The notes: a model not told the origin generated them from the sequence alone. A DNA stretch of 64,000 bases from Thermoproteota archaeon (GCA_027491555.1 JAOZGN010000041.1:6826-70825), one strand, 5' to 3'. Positions 1 to 8,775 are shown, numbered from the stretch's first letter. Numbers and translations are program-made.

Positions 1-974
1 GGCTTCCTGAGGCTCATGGCCACCAAGGCCCCGGGAACCACCACCGAGGCCCACAGTGTGAAGTTGCCTACGACGAGGCCCAGCCTCAGGTTCCTCGCCC
101 CTCTAGCCTTCAGACTCGCCGCTGTGGTCGCCGCCACCAACAGGAGGGCGGCCGGAGTGATGACTAGGTGCGCCACCTTGCCAACAGGCCACACGGCGAA
201 GCTCGCCGCAGCGGTGAGGACCTGGCCAACGAGAATCGCGTACATCACCCCCCTACCCCACTCGCCCTTCGGGGGTTCCAAGAGGCTCAGGCCCACGAGG
301 AACACGGCCGTCAGGGCAAGGGCCACCATGGCGTGCTCGTGCCCGGTCAAGGCCCTCCAGAAGACGTTCTCCTCGGCCAGATCCGGGTTGAACCTCGCGG
401 CGGAGACGGCCTCCAAGAACTCCCCGCGGTGCTCCATGAAGCTCGACCCCAGCCACCCGCCGAGGATCCCCCCGACGAGCAGGAGGAGCACCGTGACCCA
501 GAGGTTTACCTGGACCAGCCCACGGGGTCTGAAGTTGAGGAGAAATATGAGCCCAGACGAGAACAGCAGGGCCAGCCCGGAGACGAACACTCCGTGCCAG
601 AAGAACCCGCCGCCGTAGGCGTAAAGCAGTCCACCAGAAGCCGTCGCCAAGGCCCCCGCGCACGCGAGGTCCAGCGCAGACCCCCTCGCGCCCTCGGGCA
701 GGAGCCTGGACGCCGGGACGAGGGTGGCGTAGATCAGGGCGGTGAAAACCGCGTGGTAGGTGAAAGCTATCCTCCCGAGGTAGTCGAACCCGGCCTCGCC
801 CGGCGCTATGATCTCTGCGGCCCCTACCTCCGGGTTGAACCTCGCCCCGGGGAGGTGCTCTGGCAGGCCCAGCGAGACCCTCAGCGAGGTGAACTGCGGT
901 GAGAGGAGTACCAGGAACCCAACGACCGCCACTAGGAGTGTCGAGGCGATCAGCGCGTGCCTCTCGGCGGGCAT
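1..974 (-). CDS. Polytopic membrane protein with repeated His motif, 3' end cut by window edge
   Basis: Reading the reverse strand from the ATG at 974 gives an open frame of 324 codons running off the window. It is mostly hydrophobic, with about eight predicted membrane segments. Histidines at H74, H127, H212, H214 and H269 lie in or beside hydrophobic stretches. Two halves look related: ARFNP at about 44-48 and again at 194-198, each followed some 20-30 residues later by a helix beginning with His-Ala (H74, H214). Such histidines could be heme ligands, which is an inference only. A T-rich box A candidate at about 999-1010 lies about 26 bases before the ATG, suggesting a leaderless transcript. 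The gene diverges from the molybdo-oxidoreductase module, so a shared respiratory role is possible. I do not recognise the family. Confidence 0.7.
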   Translation of the reverse strand, partial: MPAERHALIASTLLVAVVGFLVLLSPQFTSLRVSLGLPEHLPGARFNPEVGAAEIIAPGEAGFDYLGRIAFTYHAVFTALIYATLVPASRLLPEGARGSALDLACAGALATASGGLLYAYGGGFFWHGVFVSGLALLFSSGLIFLLNFRPRGLVQVNLWVTVLLLLVGGILGGWLGSSFMEHRGEFLEAVSAARFNPDLAEENVFWRALTGHEHAMVALALTAVFLVGLSLLEPPKGEWGRGVMYAILVGQVLTAAASFAVWPVGKVAHLVITPAALLLVAATTAASLKARGARNLRLGLVVGNFTLWASVVVPGALVAMSLRK

Positions 975-1292
975 CGGCGACCCTCGACAGTGTGGGGTCA
1001 AAAAGGTTTGTTCGGCTGTCTCTCGCGATCTCAGGCCTTCCTGCCGGTGATTAGTTGGTCTGGCACGATCGAGCCTATCACAATCACCTGATGGGTCTAC
1101 CGGGGATCTTGTCTCAAATAGCACCGTTATATCGTAGGAGAGGGCTTTGGCCAGCCAGTTTAGGATTGTAACCCGTTTTCCCCAGACGAGATAACGCCTG
1201 AGAGTCCCTTAAGTTCACCTGAAGTGGCTGCTGCGTCTTCAATAGAAACCTAAAACTACGTAATTTTTCGGAAAAATAGTTCTATAACACCC

Positions 1293-1300
1293 TTTTATAT
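1293..1300 (+). promoter_or_regulatory. Box A (TATA) of the molybdo-oxidoreductase operon
   Basis: TTTTATAT lies in an AT-rich pocket of the 400-base divergent intergenic region (975-1382). Transcription would begin near 1325 and leave a leader of about 55 bases that ends in a GGTGATC ribosome-binding site (1373-1379). I see no other gene in this gap; 1240-1350 is clearly AT-rich compared with the surroundings. Confidence 0.55.
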
Positions 1301-1382
1301 CCAACGTTAAAATTACTTGCAATAGTTATATTTGCTCAGTAATTGACGCGCGCCACTCCGGGCGACCGGGGCGGTGATCCCG

Positions 1383-3932
1383 ATGGGAATAACGAGACGA
1401 GGCTTCCTGAAGGCCGCGGGAGTCACCGGGGCGCTTACCCTGATAGGGAGCGGCCCCGGCAGGGCGGTCATGAGGACGCTCACCGAGGCGGGGAGGCGCA
1501 ACGTCACAAAGGCTGGCGAGGTCCGGTACATCAAGTGCGGCATCTGCGGTGCCGGGTGCGTCCTCGTGGCGCACCTCAACGAGGCCGAGAAGATAGTGAA
1601 GATCGAAGGCGATCCGAGGGACTGGGTCTCACACGGGAGGCCGTGCATAAAGGGGAGGACCTCATTCAGGATGCTCTACGATCCCGACAGGCTCAAAAAA
1701 CCCCTTAAACGAACAAATCAGCGGAGAGGACTCGTATATGACGATAGCGGCGCCGTGGTCAGCGTGATGGACCCAGGGTGGATCGAGGTCTCCTGGGACC
1801 AGGCCCTCGACGAAATCGCGGAGAAGATAGCCTGGGCGATCAGGGAGTACGGACCACAGTCGGTGGTGTTCATCGGGCACGGCAAGGGGAGCGACCTCGC
1901 CTCACTGATCGGGACCCCCAACGTCGTCAAGCACCACTCCACCTGCCACTCCACGAGGGACGCTGTCATCAAGCCCATGTTCGGCGGCGGGCTCCCGGTG
2001 GCCGACTTCGAGAAGTCCAAGCTGATCCTGTCCTTCGGCCACGACATGCCGGGCAAGTCGAAGAACCCCTTCGTCTGGGAGTTCGCGGAGGCCAGGAGGA
2101 AGGGGGCTAGGGTGATCGTGTTCGACCCCAGGCTCTCGGCCACCGCGAACCTCGCCGACGAGTGGATACCGATCAAGCCAGGGACGGACGCCGCGGTTCT
2201 GCTGGCCATGCTGAACGTCGTGCTCTCTAAGGGCCTGTACGACGAAGACTTCGTCAGGAAGTACACCAACGCCCCGCACCTCATCGGGCCAGACGGCCAG
2301 CCCGTGAGAGACGAGCAGGGCAGATTTCTCGTCTACGACGAGGCCTCCGGCTCGATTGTGGCCGCCGACGAGGCGTCCAGGCCCGCCCTGATGTGGGAGG
2401 GCGAGTACGAGGGCAAGGCCGTGAGGACCGCCCTGAAGGTCATCGCCGACGGGGTCAGCCAGTACACGGCAGAGTGGGCCGCCGAGAAGAGTGGAGTACC
2501 GGCCGAGAAGATCGTAGAGATCGCAAGGGAGTTCGCCTCCATTAAGCCAGCCTGCATCCCCTACTGGAAGAGGGACGGCGGGCTCGGGCCGAACAGGGGC
2601 CAGGGAGTCGAGGCCTTGAAGGCGGCCGCGATCCTGATGACGGTCACCGGGAACATAGAGGTCAGGGGAGGGTGGGTGTTCAACAGGACGGCCAAGGGGG
2701 CGGTAGGGAAGGTCGTGAGCACCAAGGCCAAGAAGAGCTTCGCCAGCATCTACCCGATCCCCGATCAGTACAGAGGCAAGGTTGTCGACGAGGGCGAGAA
2801 GTTCCCCATCTACCACAAGTACACCAAGGAGGGGCTCTACCAGAAGGTCTGGTACAACATCCTGCACGACGAGCCCTATCCGGTGAAGGTGCTGATCATC
2901 ACCGCCCAGAGCCTCACGTCCACGATGAACTACAGGCTGGTCGAGGAGGCGGTCAGACACGTCGTCGAGAATGGCGGCATCGTGGTCAACATCAACATCT
3001 ACCCAGACGAGATGGCCACCCTAGCGGACTACGTCCTGCCCGACAGGACCTTCTACAGCTCCAGCGGCATAGGGTTCTCTAAGTCCTTCGACATCACGGC
3101 TAGGATCAACTGGATCGAGGGCGTCTCCGACCCCTTCCCCGACACCAAGAGCAACAGCTCCATCTTCAAGGAGCTGGCCTTCAGGATAGGTGCGAAGCTC
3201 GGCATCGACGAGGAGACCCTGAAGGCCGAGTACCTGCCGGAGTCCATGGTGATCTCCAAGGACGAGAAGTTCCAGAAGCAGATCGAGGCCTACTCGAAGA
3301 AGTACGGTATGCAAGTCACGCTGGACGAGCTGAAGGAGAAGAAGGTCATCAGCGTCGAGTGGAAGCCCACGGACCTGGGCTCCATCGGCACCGAGAGCGG
3401 CAAGATCGAGATTTACCCGACCATGCTGCTGAAGTACGGATACAACCCGATCCCGTCCTGGCGTGAGGAGTTCACCGCCAGCGGACTTGGAGATGGGGAG
3501 TTCATCCTGATCTCAAGCGTGTTCTCCATGAACAGACACGCCAAGAACGTCAACATAGAGGCCGTCAGGTGGGCTCTCGAGAAGCACCACGCCAACAGGA
3601 TCTGGCTGCACCCCGAGGCCGCCGAGAGGATCGGCGTCACGGAGGGCGACGAGGTGGTCGTCGAGGCTGTGAGGTCTTTCTATAGCCCGAGCGACAACGA
3701 GTTCGTCGAGATGTCCCCCGTTAGGATCAGGGGCAGGGTGCACGTCACCAACCTCATCAGGCCCGACTGCGTCTTCGTGCCGCACGGACTGGCCCAGCTG
3801 TCGCCGTTCATGTCATCCCACGGCTTTGCGCCGGCCGACGGCGCCATAAAGCCGGTTTACACCAACTACAGGGATCCAGCCGCCTCCTCCGCCGACCAGG
3901 ACGCGGTGGTGAGGGTGTACAGGGTTGGATGA
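1383..3932 (+). CDS. Molybdopterin oxidoreductase catalytic subunit, polysulfide/thiosulfate-reductase-like
   Basis: This is a CISM-family Mo-bisPGD enzyme of about 849 residues. The N-terminus carries a Tat-type signal (TRRGFLKAAG) followed by a hydrophobic stretch, so the folded enzyme is probably exported. Next comes a CxxCxxxC-x28-C motif for the proximal 4Fe-4S cluster (C52, C55, C59, C88 from this start). STCHSTRD near residue 188 places a cysteine at the Mo ligand position, as in PsrA/PhsA, rather than Ser, Asp or Sec. The C-terminus has the usual dinucleotide-binding barrel. I chose ATG 1383 because GGTGATC sits 3 bases upstream; an in-frame GTG at 1374 overlaps that site. It forms an operon with the Fe-S and NrfD subunits. 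The substrate (polysulfide, thiosulfate, tetrathionate or arsenic compounds) cannot be fixed from sequence. Confidence 0.9.
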   Translation: MGITRRGFLKAAGVTGALTLIGSGPGRAVMRTLTEAGRRNVTKAGEVRYIKCGICGAGCVLVAHLNEAEKIVKIEGDPRDWVSHGRPCIKGRTSFRMLYDPDRLKKPLKRTNQRRGLVYDDSGAVVSVMDPGWIEVSWDQALDEIAEKIAWAIREYGPQSVVFIGHGKGSDLASLIGTPNVVKHHSTCHSTRDAVIKPMFGGGLPVADFEKSKLILSFGHDMPGKSKNPFVWEFAEARRKGARVIVFDPRLSATANLADEWIPIKPGTDAAVLLAMLNVVLSKGLYDEDFVRKYTNAPHLIGPDGQPVRDEQGRFLVYDEASGSIVAADEASRPALMWEGEYEGKAVRTALKVIADGVSQYTAEWAAEKSGVPAEKIVEIAREFASIKPACIPYWKRDGGLGPNRGQGVEALKAAAILMTVTGNIEVRGGWVFNRTAKGAVGKVVSTKAKKSFASIYPIPDQYRGKVVDEGEKFPIYHKYTKEGLYQKVWYNILHDEPYPVKVLIITAQSLTSTMNYRLVEEAVRHVVENGGIVVNINIYPDEMATLADYVLPDRTFYSSSGIGFSKSFDITARINWIEGVSDPFPDTKSNSSIFKELAFRIGAKLGIDEETLKAEYLPESMVISKDEKFQKQIEAYSKKYGMQVTLDELKEKKVISVEWKPTDLGSIGTESGKIEIYPTMLLKYGYNPIPSWREEFTASGLGDGEFILISSVFSMNRHAKNVNIEAVRWALEKHHANRIWLHPEAAERIGVTEGDEVVVEAVRSFYSPSDNEFVEMSPVRIRGRVHVTNLIRPDCVFVPHGLAQLSPFMSSHGFAPADGAIKPVYTNYRDPAASSADQDAVVRVYRVG

Positions 3933-3947
3933 GGGGGGTGATGGACT

Positions 3948-4514
3948 GTGGTGAGGTTTGGGATGGTAATAGACCTCCGGACCTGCATCGGGTGCAACGC
4001 CTGCGCCGTGGCGTGCACCGACGAGAACACCCAATCGCTGGGCGCCGAGGTCCCCCTGGGCGGCAGGACTGAGGTCAGGGTCGTGGAGCGCGGAGAGTTC
4101 CCGGCCGTCAGGATGATCTTCGACCACAGGATGTGCAGGCACTGCGACGATCCACCGTGCGTGCACGTGTGCCCGACAGGGGCCAGCTACAGGACCCCCG
4201 AGGGCGTAGTGCTGCTAGATCACTCCCTCTGCATCGGGTGCAAGTACTGCATGACCGCCTGCCCGTTCGACGCCAGGTACATCAACGAGGGGCTCAGTGT
4301 GCCGGACAAGTGCACGTTCTGCTACCACAGGATCTCCCAGGGCCTCAAGCCCGCCTGCGTCTCCGCCTGCCCAACCGAGGCGAGGGTGTTCGGAGATCTG
4401 GATGACCCCAATAGCGAGGTCTCGAAGCTCGTGGCCTCCGGGGCGGTTGCCGTCGGCGCCTGGCATGGGACGGAGCCGAAGGTGTTCTACGTCCCGCCGG
4501 TCAAGGGGAGGTGA
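3948..4514 (+). CDS. 4Fe-4S ferredoxin-type electron transfer subunit (PsrB/NrfC-like)
   Basis: A 188-residue protein with four cysteine groups in the DmsB/PsrB order: CxxCxxCxxxC near residues 15-25, CxxCxxxxCxxxCP near 63-75, CxxCxxCxxxCP near 94-105, and CxxC...CxxxCP near 121-140. This arrangement binds four 4Fe-4S clusters that pass electrons between the quinone site of the membrane anchor and the Mo subunit. There is no signal peptide, as usual for subunits co-exported with a Tat partner. The GTG start at 3948 has GGGGTGAT ending 5 bases upstream. The stop codon lies inside the ribosome-binding site of the next gene, so the three genes are probably translationally coupled. Confidence 0.92.
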   Translation: MVRFGMVIDLRTCIGCNACAVACTDENTQSLGAEVPLGGRTEVRVVERGEFPAVRMIFDHRMCRHCDDPPCVHVCPTGASYRTPEGVVLLDHSLCIGCKYCMTACPFDARYINEGLSVPDKCTFCYHRISQGLKPACVSACPTEARVFGDLDDPNSEVSKLVASGAVAVGAWHGTEPKVFYVPPVKGR

Positions 4515-4520
4515 TCTCAG

Positions 4521-5477
4521 GTGTATGAACTCGTGAGGCAGACGTTCTGGGGCTCTCTCATAGCCGTCTACCTGTTCTTGGGTGGACTCGGCTCCATGGC
4601 CTTCGTGACATCCTACCTGACGTGGAGGCGCAAGGGCAGAAGGGAGATCGTCGCGGCAGGCTCGCTGATAGGCATAGTCTCGGTGATCGTGGGCATCCTG
4701 GCGCTGATACTTGACCTGGAGCACCCTGGGAGGTTCTACCTCGTTCTTACCAGTCCCAGGCTGAACTTCGGCTCCTGGATAGTCATTGGCTCGCTCCTAC
4801 TGACGCTGTTCACGATATTCGCCATCCTGTTCGCCGTCCCGCTGCTGTCAGAGGGCCCGCTCGGCTTCCTGAAGCCGCTCACGTCCAAGTGGAGTGGAGA
4901 CGCCGCCATGAACCTCCTCGGGGGGTTGGCATCTGTAGCGGGAGTCGGGGTGGCCATCTACACAGGGATTCTGATAGGGGTCGTCGAGGCCGTGCCGTTC
5001 TGGCACACGCCCGCGCTGCCTCTGCTGTTCCTGGTGTCAGCCGCCTCCACCGGGCTAGCCGTGTACGACGTGATCCTCGCGCCGTGGCTCCTAGCGAGGA
5101 GCAAGTTCTCTAGGGAGGACAGGGAGATCGCAGAGTCCCTGCACAAGATGACGCTGCTCGACGGCTACGTCATTCTGTTCGAGATGGTAGTGCTCTTTAC
5201 CTACCTGCTAGTAGAGTCCTACGGCCCGGCTGGCGCTTCGGCTTCGGTGAGCCTATTGATCAGCGGGGAGCTGGCACCCATCTTCCTGGCCGGCGTCGTC
5301 ATCGTGGGACTCGTGGTACCCGGTGCCGTGATCCTCGGTTACCTCAGAAGACCGCACGAGGTGGAGAAGTCGAAGCTCTACACCGCTCTCCTGCTTGGCC
5401 TCATGGTTCTGATCGGCGGGCTCGCCCTGAGGTACTGCGTCCTCTCGGCCGGATTCCTGCAGGTGCCAACGCTCTGA
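4521..5477 (+). CDS. NrfD/PsrC-type membrane anchor subunit
   Basis: A 318-residue polytopic protein with about eight hydrophobic segments and the NrfD/PsrC opening (a short hydrophilic start, then a glycine-rich first helix with FLGGLGS). In this family the subunit anchors the complex and exchanges electrons with quinones, in some cases moving protons. The GTG start at 4521 follows a textbook GGAGGTGATC site (4507-4516) that overlaps the stop of the Fe-S subunit. As the last gene of the module it is followed by pyrimidine-rich, T-rich sequence that could terminate transcription. Confidence 0.9.
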   Translation: MYELVRQTFWGSLIAVYLFLGGLGSMAFVTSYLTWRRKGRREIVAAGSLIGIVSVIVGILALILDLEHPGRFYLVLTSPRLNFGSWIVIGSLLLTLFTIFAILFAVPLLSEGPLGFLKPLTSKWSGDAAMNLLGGLASVAGVGVAIYTGILIGVVEAVPFWHTPALPLLFLVSAASTGLAVYDVILAPWLLARSKFSREDREIAESLHKMTLLDGYVILFEMVVLFTYLLVESYGPAGASASVSLLISGELAPIFLAGVVIVGLVVPGAVILGYLRRPHEVEKSKLYTALLLGLMVLIGGLALRYCVLSAGFLQVPTL

Positions 5478-5488
5478 CCCTCCCCCAT

Positions 5489-5513
5489 CTCTTTCTTCCC
5501 CCCTCCTTTTTCT
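5489..5513 (+). terminator. T-rich terminator candidate after the reductase operon
   Basis: A pyrimidine tract ending in a run of five T residues lies just after the NrfD stop. Archaeal termination often needs only such T runs. There is no obvious hairpin, and the next gene starts immediately downstream, so leaky read-through is possible. Confidence 0.35.
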
Positions 5514-5515
5514 CC

Positions 5516-6412
5516 ATGTCTGGGCCTACCGTAGGGGTCCCGGTCGGCGACCTGACGACCATGCAGAAACGTTATGACTGGGTGGGCGGGAACCCCAGGC
5601 CAATGCGCGCTCTATCGGTGAGGGCGATTGTACCAGTTCCAAGGCTCGTCTCAGCAGCCCTGAGCCTGTCTAGGGCTAGAGAGTACATCCTTCAGCTGGC
5701 GCTCGTGTTCCCGGTGATCGAGGTGGTGGCACCGGGCCTCCTGCTCAGCGTGAGGGCGATACTCGCCTACGCGGCCAACTTCCTGTACACGGCCTTCGCC
5801 TACTCCTTCAATGATGTGGAGGACGCGGAAGACGACGCCCTCGATCCCGTGAAGGGCGCCAGGAACCCGGTGTCCTCCGGCGTCATCAGCAGGAGGGCCG
5901 GGTACCTGATCAGCCTGGCGTTCCTGGCCGCAGGTCTCGCCCTGATGGCCGCCCTCAGCCTGGAGTCCCTCCTCTCCGGCTCCCTCTTCTCGGTAAACTC
6001 GGCTGCCTACTCCTGGCGCAGGCTCAGGCTCAAGGCCGTCCCCGTCTTGGACCTCGTGTCCCACGCTGCCACGCTGGGAGTCCCGCAGCTCACGATCGCC
6101 TACCTGGCGTTCAGGCCTCCAGACTCCAAGCTCCTCGCGATGGCCGTGATGGTAGCCCTCTTCTCGATGGCCAGCCAGCTCTCGCAGCAGATCAGGGACT
6201 TCGAGGTCGACAGGCTTGCCGGAGTCAGGAACACCACGCAGCTGCTGGGAGTCAGGAGGGCGAAGGCTCTGATGATTGCGCTCCTCGCCGCCGCCTCTGC
6301 CAGCTACGTCTGGCTGGTGGGCCTGCTCCCGGTCCCCCAAGTGGCCGCCCTGGCGGCCCCGATTGGAGTAATCGGGCCCCTCGCCTACTTCAAGGCATCG
6401 GGCAGGATCTGA
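5516..6412 (+). CDS. UbiA-family prenyltransferase
   Basis: A 298-residue membrane protein with both UbiA Mg-diphosphate motifs: an NDxxDxxxD-type motif (NDVEDAEDD, about residues 99-107) and a second DxxxD (DFEVD, about 225-229), set among roughly eight membrane segments. Family members transfer prenyl chains to quinone precursors, to geranylgeranylglyceryl phosphate, or to heme. Placement straight after a quinone-coupled reductase suggests quinone synthesis, but archaeal lipid synthesis (DGGGP synthase type) is equally possible. No clear ribosome-binding site precedes ATG 5516. In-frame ATGs at 5561 and 5603 would still keep the whole domain, so the true start is uncertain. Confidence 0.8.
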   Translation: MSGPTVGVPVGDLTTMQKRYDWVGGNPRPMRALSVRAIVPVPRLVSAALSLSRAREYILQLALVFPVIEVVAPGLLLSVRAILAYAANFLYTAFAYSFNDVEDAEDDALDPVKGARNPVSSGVISRRAGYLISLAFLAAGLALMAALSLESLLSGSLFSVNSAAYSWRRLRLKAVPVLDLVSHAATLGVPQLTIAYLAFRPPDSKLLAMAVMVALFSMASQLSQQIRDFEVDRLAGVRNTTQLLGVRRAKALMIALLAAASASYVWLVGLLPVPQVAALAAPIGVIGPLAYFKASGRI

Positions 6413-6427
6413 GGGACGCCGCCAAGA

Positions 6428-7309
6428 TCAGCGCCGCCTCCTTCTCCCACCCCTCGCCCTCCTCTTGGGGCGGACGCCAGCAGCCCTCTCATAGATCTCC
6501 TTCATCTTCACGGCGTCCCTCTCGAGGAGAGGGGTCTCGCATATCACGACCCACTTGACGCCCCTCTCGACCATCTCCCGCGCAAGTGGCTCAAAGTCTG
6601 GGCCGTACCCTGAGCTCAGGTCGTGGTGCATCTTCTCTCCGACCCCGGACTTGGTGAGCTCGATCTCCGAGAAGTGGATCACGAGCCCGTCCAAAGTGCC
6701 CAGGCCCCCCTCCAGGCGGTCGAGTATGCGGGCGTAGTCCTCCCTTCCCTTGATTATACCACCCTCCCGGGCGTGGAGATGGGCGAAGTCGACGGTGGGC
6801 CAGACCTCGTTGAACCTCTGGGCAAGGTCGATAACCTCGTCCAGTGACCCCACCTGGGAGGGCTTCCCCGTGGTCTCCGGTCCGAGCTCGACGAGGAAGC
6901 CAGCGTCCCTCATCATGGTGATCACGCGCTCTATGGCGTCGACCGTCCTCTCCATGGCCTCGGAGGAGTTCAGGTCCCCGTAGTAGCCCGGGTGGAAGGT
7001 GACGTGCTCAGCCCCCATGACATGGGCGGCCCAGCAGGCCCTGAACAGCCTCTCTATGCTTCCCTCCCTCTTCTTCTCGTCCTCCGCCGCTAGGTTCAGC
7101 GCGTAGGGCGCGTGCAGGGTCAGCAGGATGCCGTTCCCCTTGGCCTCGTCTCCAATGGCGCGAAGGGTCTCCTCCTTCTTCGGAACAGAGCGGACCGCCT
7201 GGTACTCCATGGCGTCAAGCCCGATCTTCTTGAGGTGCTTGAAAGCCTCCTGCCTGCTGGCATCTATTGGGAAGCCCGCCGGCCCGAACCTCACCCTGTC
7301 AAGCTTCAA
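6428..7309 (-). CDS. Endonuclease IV-like (AP2) TIM-barrel protein
   Basis: An AP2/xylose-isomerase-like TIM barrel. Metal-binding motifs appear in the Nfo order: LHAPY, FHPGYYG, an E near ELGPETTGK, DFAHLHA, HFSEIE followed by a His, and CETP near the end. This resembles archaeal endonuclease IV relatives that cut at abasic sites. A very basic tail rich in Arg follows the barrel and could bind nucleic acid. Starts are ambiguous: the frame opens at TTG 7345, but similar proteins begin close to the MRFGPAG-like strand, so TTG 7309 (or GTG 7294) is more likely. AP endonuclease activity is inferred from the motifs; a sugar isomerase role is possible. Confidence 0.7.
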   Translation of the reverse strand: MKLDRVRFGPAGFPIDASRQEAFKHLKKIGLDAMEYQAVRSVPKKEETLRAIGDEAKGNGILLTLHAPYALNLAAEDEKKREGSIERLFRACWAAHVMGAEHVTFHPGYYGDLNSSEAMERTVDAIERVITMMRDAGFLVELGPETTGKPSQVGSLDEVIDLAQRFNEVWPTVDFAHLHAREGGIIKGREDYARILDRLEGGLGTLDGLVIHFSEIELTKSGVGEKMHHDLSSGYGPDFEPLAREMVERGVKWVVICETPLLERDAVKMKEIYERAAGVRPKRRARGGRRRRR

Positions 7310-7410
7310 GGCTGAGACCCCTACTCCCTTCGCCGAGCGTCGCAAAAAGAATTAACTCAACCTTCCGGAGACCCCCCGGAGCCTTTATTACCCCCCTCTG
7401 TCCCTATAGA

Positions 7411-7640
7411 CACGGGCCGCCGGCGGTCTGCAGGGCCCGCAGCCCCACAGGGGCGGCCAGCGCACGCTGCCCCCTCGGGGGTGAAGGGGGCCCGTCATTG
7501 GCCCCCCCTCTGCGGGGTCACCCCGCTCAGGACACGGCCCTCTCTGAGGGCCGCCGGCGGCCCTCCGGGGGGTCGCCTCCGTCGTCCGCCCGGGGGGAAT
7601 TTCCCCCGGCCCCCTGGGTTCCTCACACGATCGCGGCATT
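7411..7640 (+). ncRNA. Very GC-rich multi-hairpin segment, possible structured RNA
   Basis: This 315-base gene-free gap is far richer in G and C than its neighbours and contains several compact inverted repeats. Examples are GCGGGG-TCA-CCCCGC near 7512-7526, a GAGGGCCGCC/GGCGGCCCTC palindrome near 7545-7564, CCCCC-T-CGGGGG near 7471-7482 and GGGGGAA/TTCCCCC near 7593-7607. A GGCCCCCC/GGGGGGTC pair could close the central hairpins into one domain. A box A-like CTTTATTA at 7383-7390 on the plus strand would start transcription near 7413. The conserved cores of archaeal RNase P RNA and SRP RNA are not visible, so the class is unknown. It could instead be a long untranslated region. Confidence 0.3.
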
Positions 7641-7681
7641 GACGGGGGAAGGGTGTCTGTTTGGAGGTTGCCGGCTGGTGG

Positions 7682-8752
7682 GTGCTGCGCCCAGACGCGG
7701 CCATGGCGTTTCGTGACCGCGAGATCCTCGAGGCGCTTCCCAGGTATGTTAAGGCTGCCAAAGGCGAGGTTCAGGCCCAGTTCGTCTTAGCAGCAAGGCT
7801 GAAAGCTCCTGCAGGCCTCTCCGGAGAGCACGCATGGGCTGAGCACCGCGCCCTCATCGGGGAGCTCAGGGACCTGATCAGGGAGGTGGACTCAGGCTCG
7901 GCCCTGCCTGACAGACCCGAGTTCAGCCTCCTTGACCTGAAGGTCAAGCTGGCGCGTGAGCTGACGAGCCGCTGTGAGCTCTGCGAGAGAATGTGCGGGG
8001 TTGACAGGCTCTCCGGGGGGGTCGGGGTCTGCGGCGTTGGGGAGACGCCAAGAATAGCCTCGGCCTTCATCCACATGGGAGAGGAGCCGCCCATAACCCC
8101 CTCTGGAACGATCTTCTTCTCGGGCTGCAACTTCAAGTGCGTCTTCTGCCAGAACTGGGACATCTCCCAGGAGCCAGAGTCTGGCAGGCCCGTCGATGCC
8201 CCCCACCTCGCGTCCCTGTTCGAGGCCCTCCGGGAGCGAGGTGCAAGGAACGTCAACCTAGTCGGCGGGGAGCCCACGCCGAACCTGCCCTGGATACTCG
8301 AGGCGCTGAGGCTGACCAAGGTGAGCGTGCCCGTCGTGTGGAACTCCAACATGTACATGAGCGAGAAGGCCACGGAGCTCCTCCTGGGGGTGATCGACCT
8401 CTGGCTGCCGGACCTCAAGTACTGGGATGACTCCCACGCCCTCAAGTACAGCTCAGCCCCCAGGTACAGGGAGGTCGTGACTAGGAACCTCAAGTCGGCG
8501 TACGACTATTGGCCGGAGATGGTGATCCGGCACCTGGTCATGCCCGGACACGTGGAGTGCTGCACGATCCCGATACTCCGATGGATAGCCGAGAACACTC
8601 CACGGGCGCTTGTGAACGTCATGGACCAGTACAGGCCGGAGTACAGGGCCCACAGGTTCCCGGAGATAGCTAGGCGCCCCAGGAGGGAGGAGATCGTCAG
8701 GGCGCGGGAGGAGGCCGAGCGGCTGGGCCTCAGGTGGAGATCCGTCTGCTGA
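7682..8752 (+). CDS. Radical SAM protein, PflA-like/COG1313 type
   Basis: A radical SAM enzyme of about 356 residues with SGCNFKCVFC (CxxxCxxC for the 4Fe-4S/SAM site, first Cys about residue 149) and a downstream GGEP motif. A cysteine-rich lead (CxxCxxxC then GVCGVG) precedes it, as in the putative pyruvate-formate-lyase-activating-like group. Its target is unknown; members of this group often occur without a formate lyase. The frame opens at TTG 7661, but that codon overlaps a GGAGGT site at 7663-7668, so GTG 7682 or ATG 7703 is the likelier start. It runs divergently from the UPF0200 gene's neighbour and is not obviously in an operon. Confidence 0.8.
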   Translation: MLRPDAAMAFRDREILEALPRYVKAAKGEVQAQFVLAARLKAPAGLSGEHAWAEHRALIGELRDLIREVDSGSALPDRPEFSLLDLKVKLARELTSRCELCERMCGVDRLSGGVGVCGVGETPRIASAFIHMGEEPPITPSGTIFFSGCNFKCVFCQNWDISQEPESGRPVDAPHLASLFEALRERGARNVNLVGGEPTPNLPWILEALRLTKVSVPVVWNSNMYMSEKATELLLGVIDLWLPDLKYWDDSHALKYSSAPRYREVVTRNLKSAYDYWPEMVIRHLVMPGHVECCTIPILRWIAENTPRALVNVMDQYRPEYRAHRFPEIARRPRREEIVRAREEAERLGLRWRSVC

Positions 8753-8775
8753 TGGCCGGGACGGTTGGTTGGGGG

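Noticed and set aside
16..1050. Several plus-strand frames (up to 244 codons)
   Set aside because: They are antisense to the long open reverse frame of a membrane protein (1-974), which has a good promoter, hydrophobic pattern and typical codon use. GC-rich codons create open frames on the other strand.
1930..1960. Selenocysteine at the Mo ligand
   Set aside because: The codon is TGC (Cys), not TGA.
7411..7640. Archaeal RNase P RNA or SRP RNA
   Set aside because: I looked for GAGGAAAGTCC-like, ACAGAAA and CCGGAAGGGAGCA-type cores on both strands and found none, so only an unclassified structured RNA is proposed.
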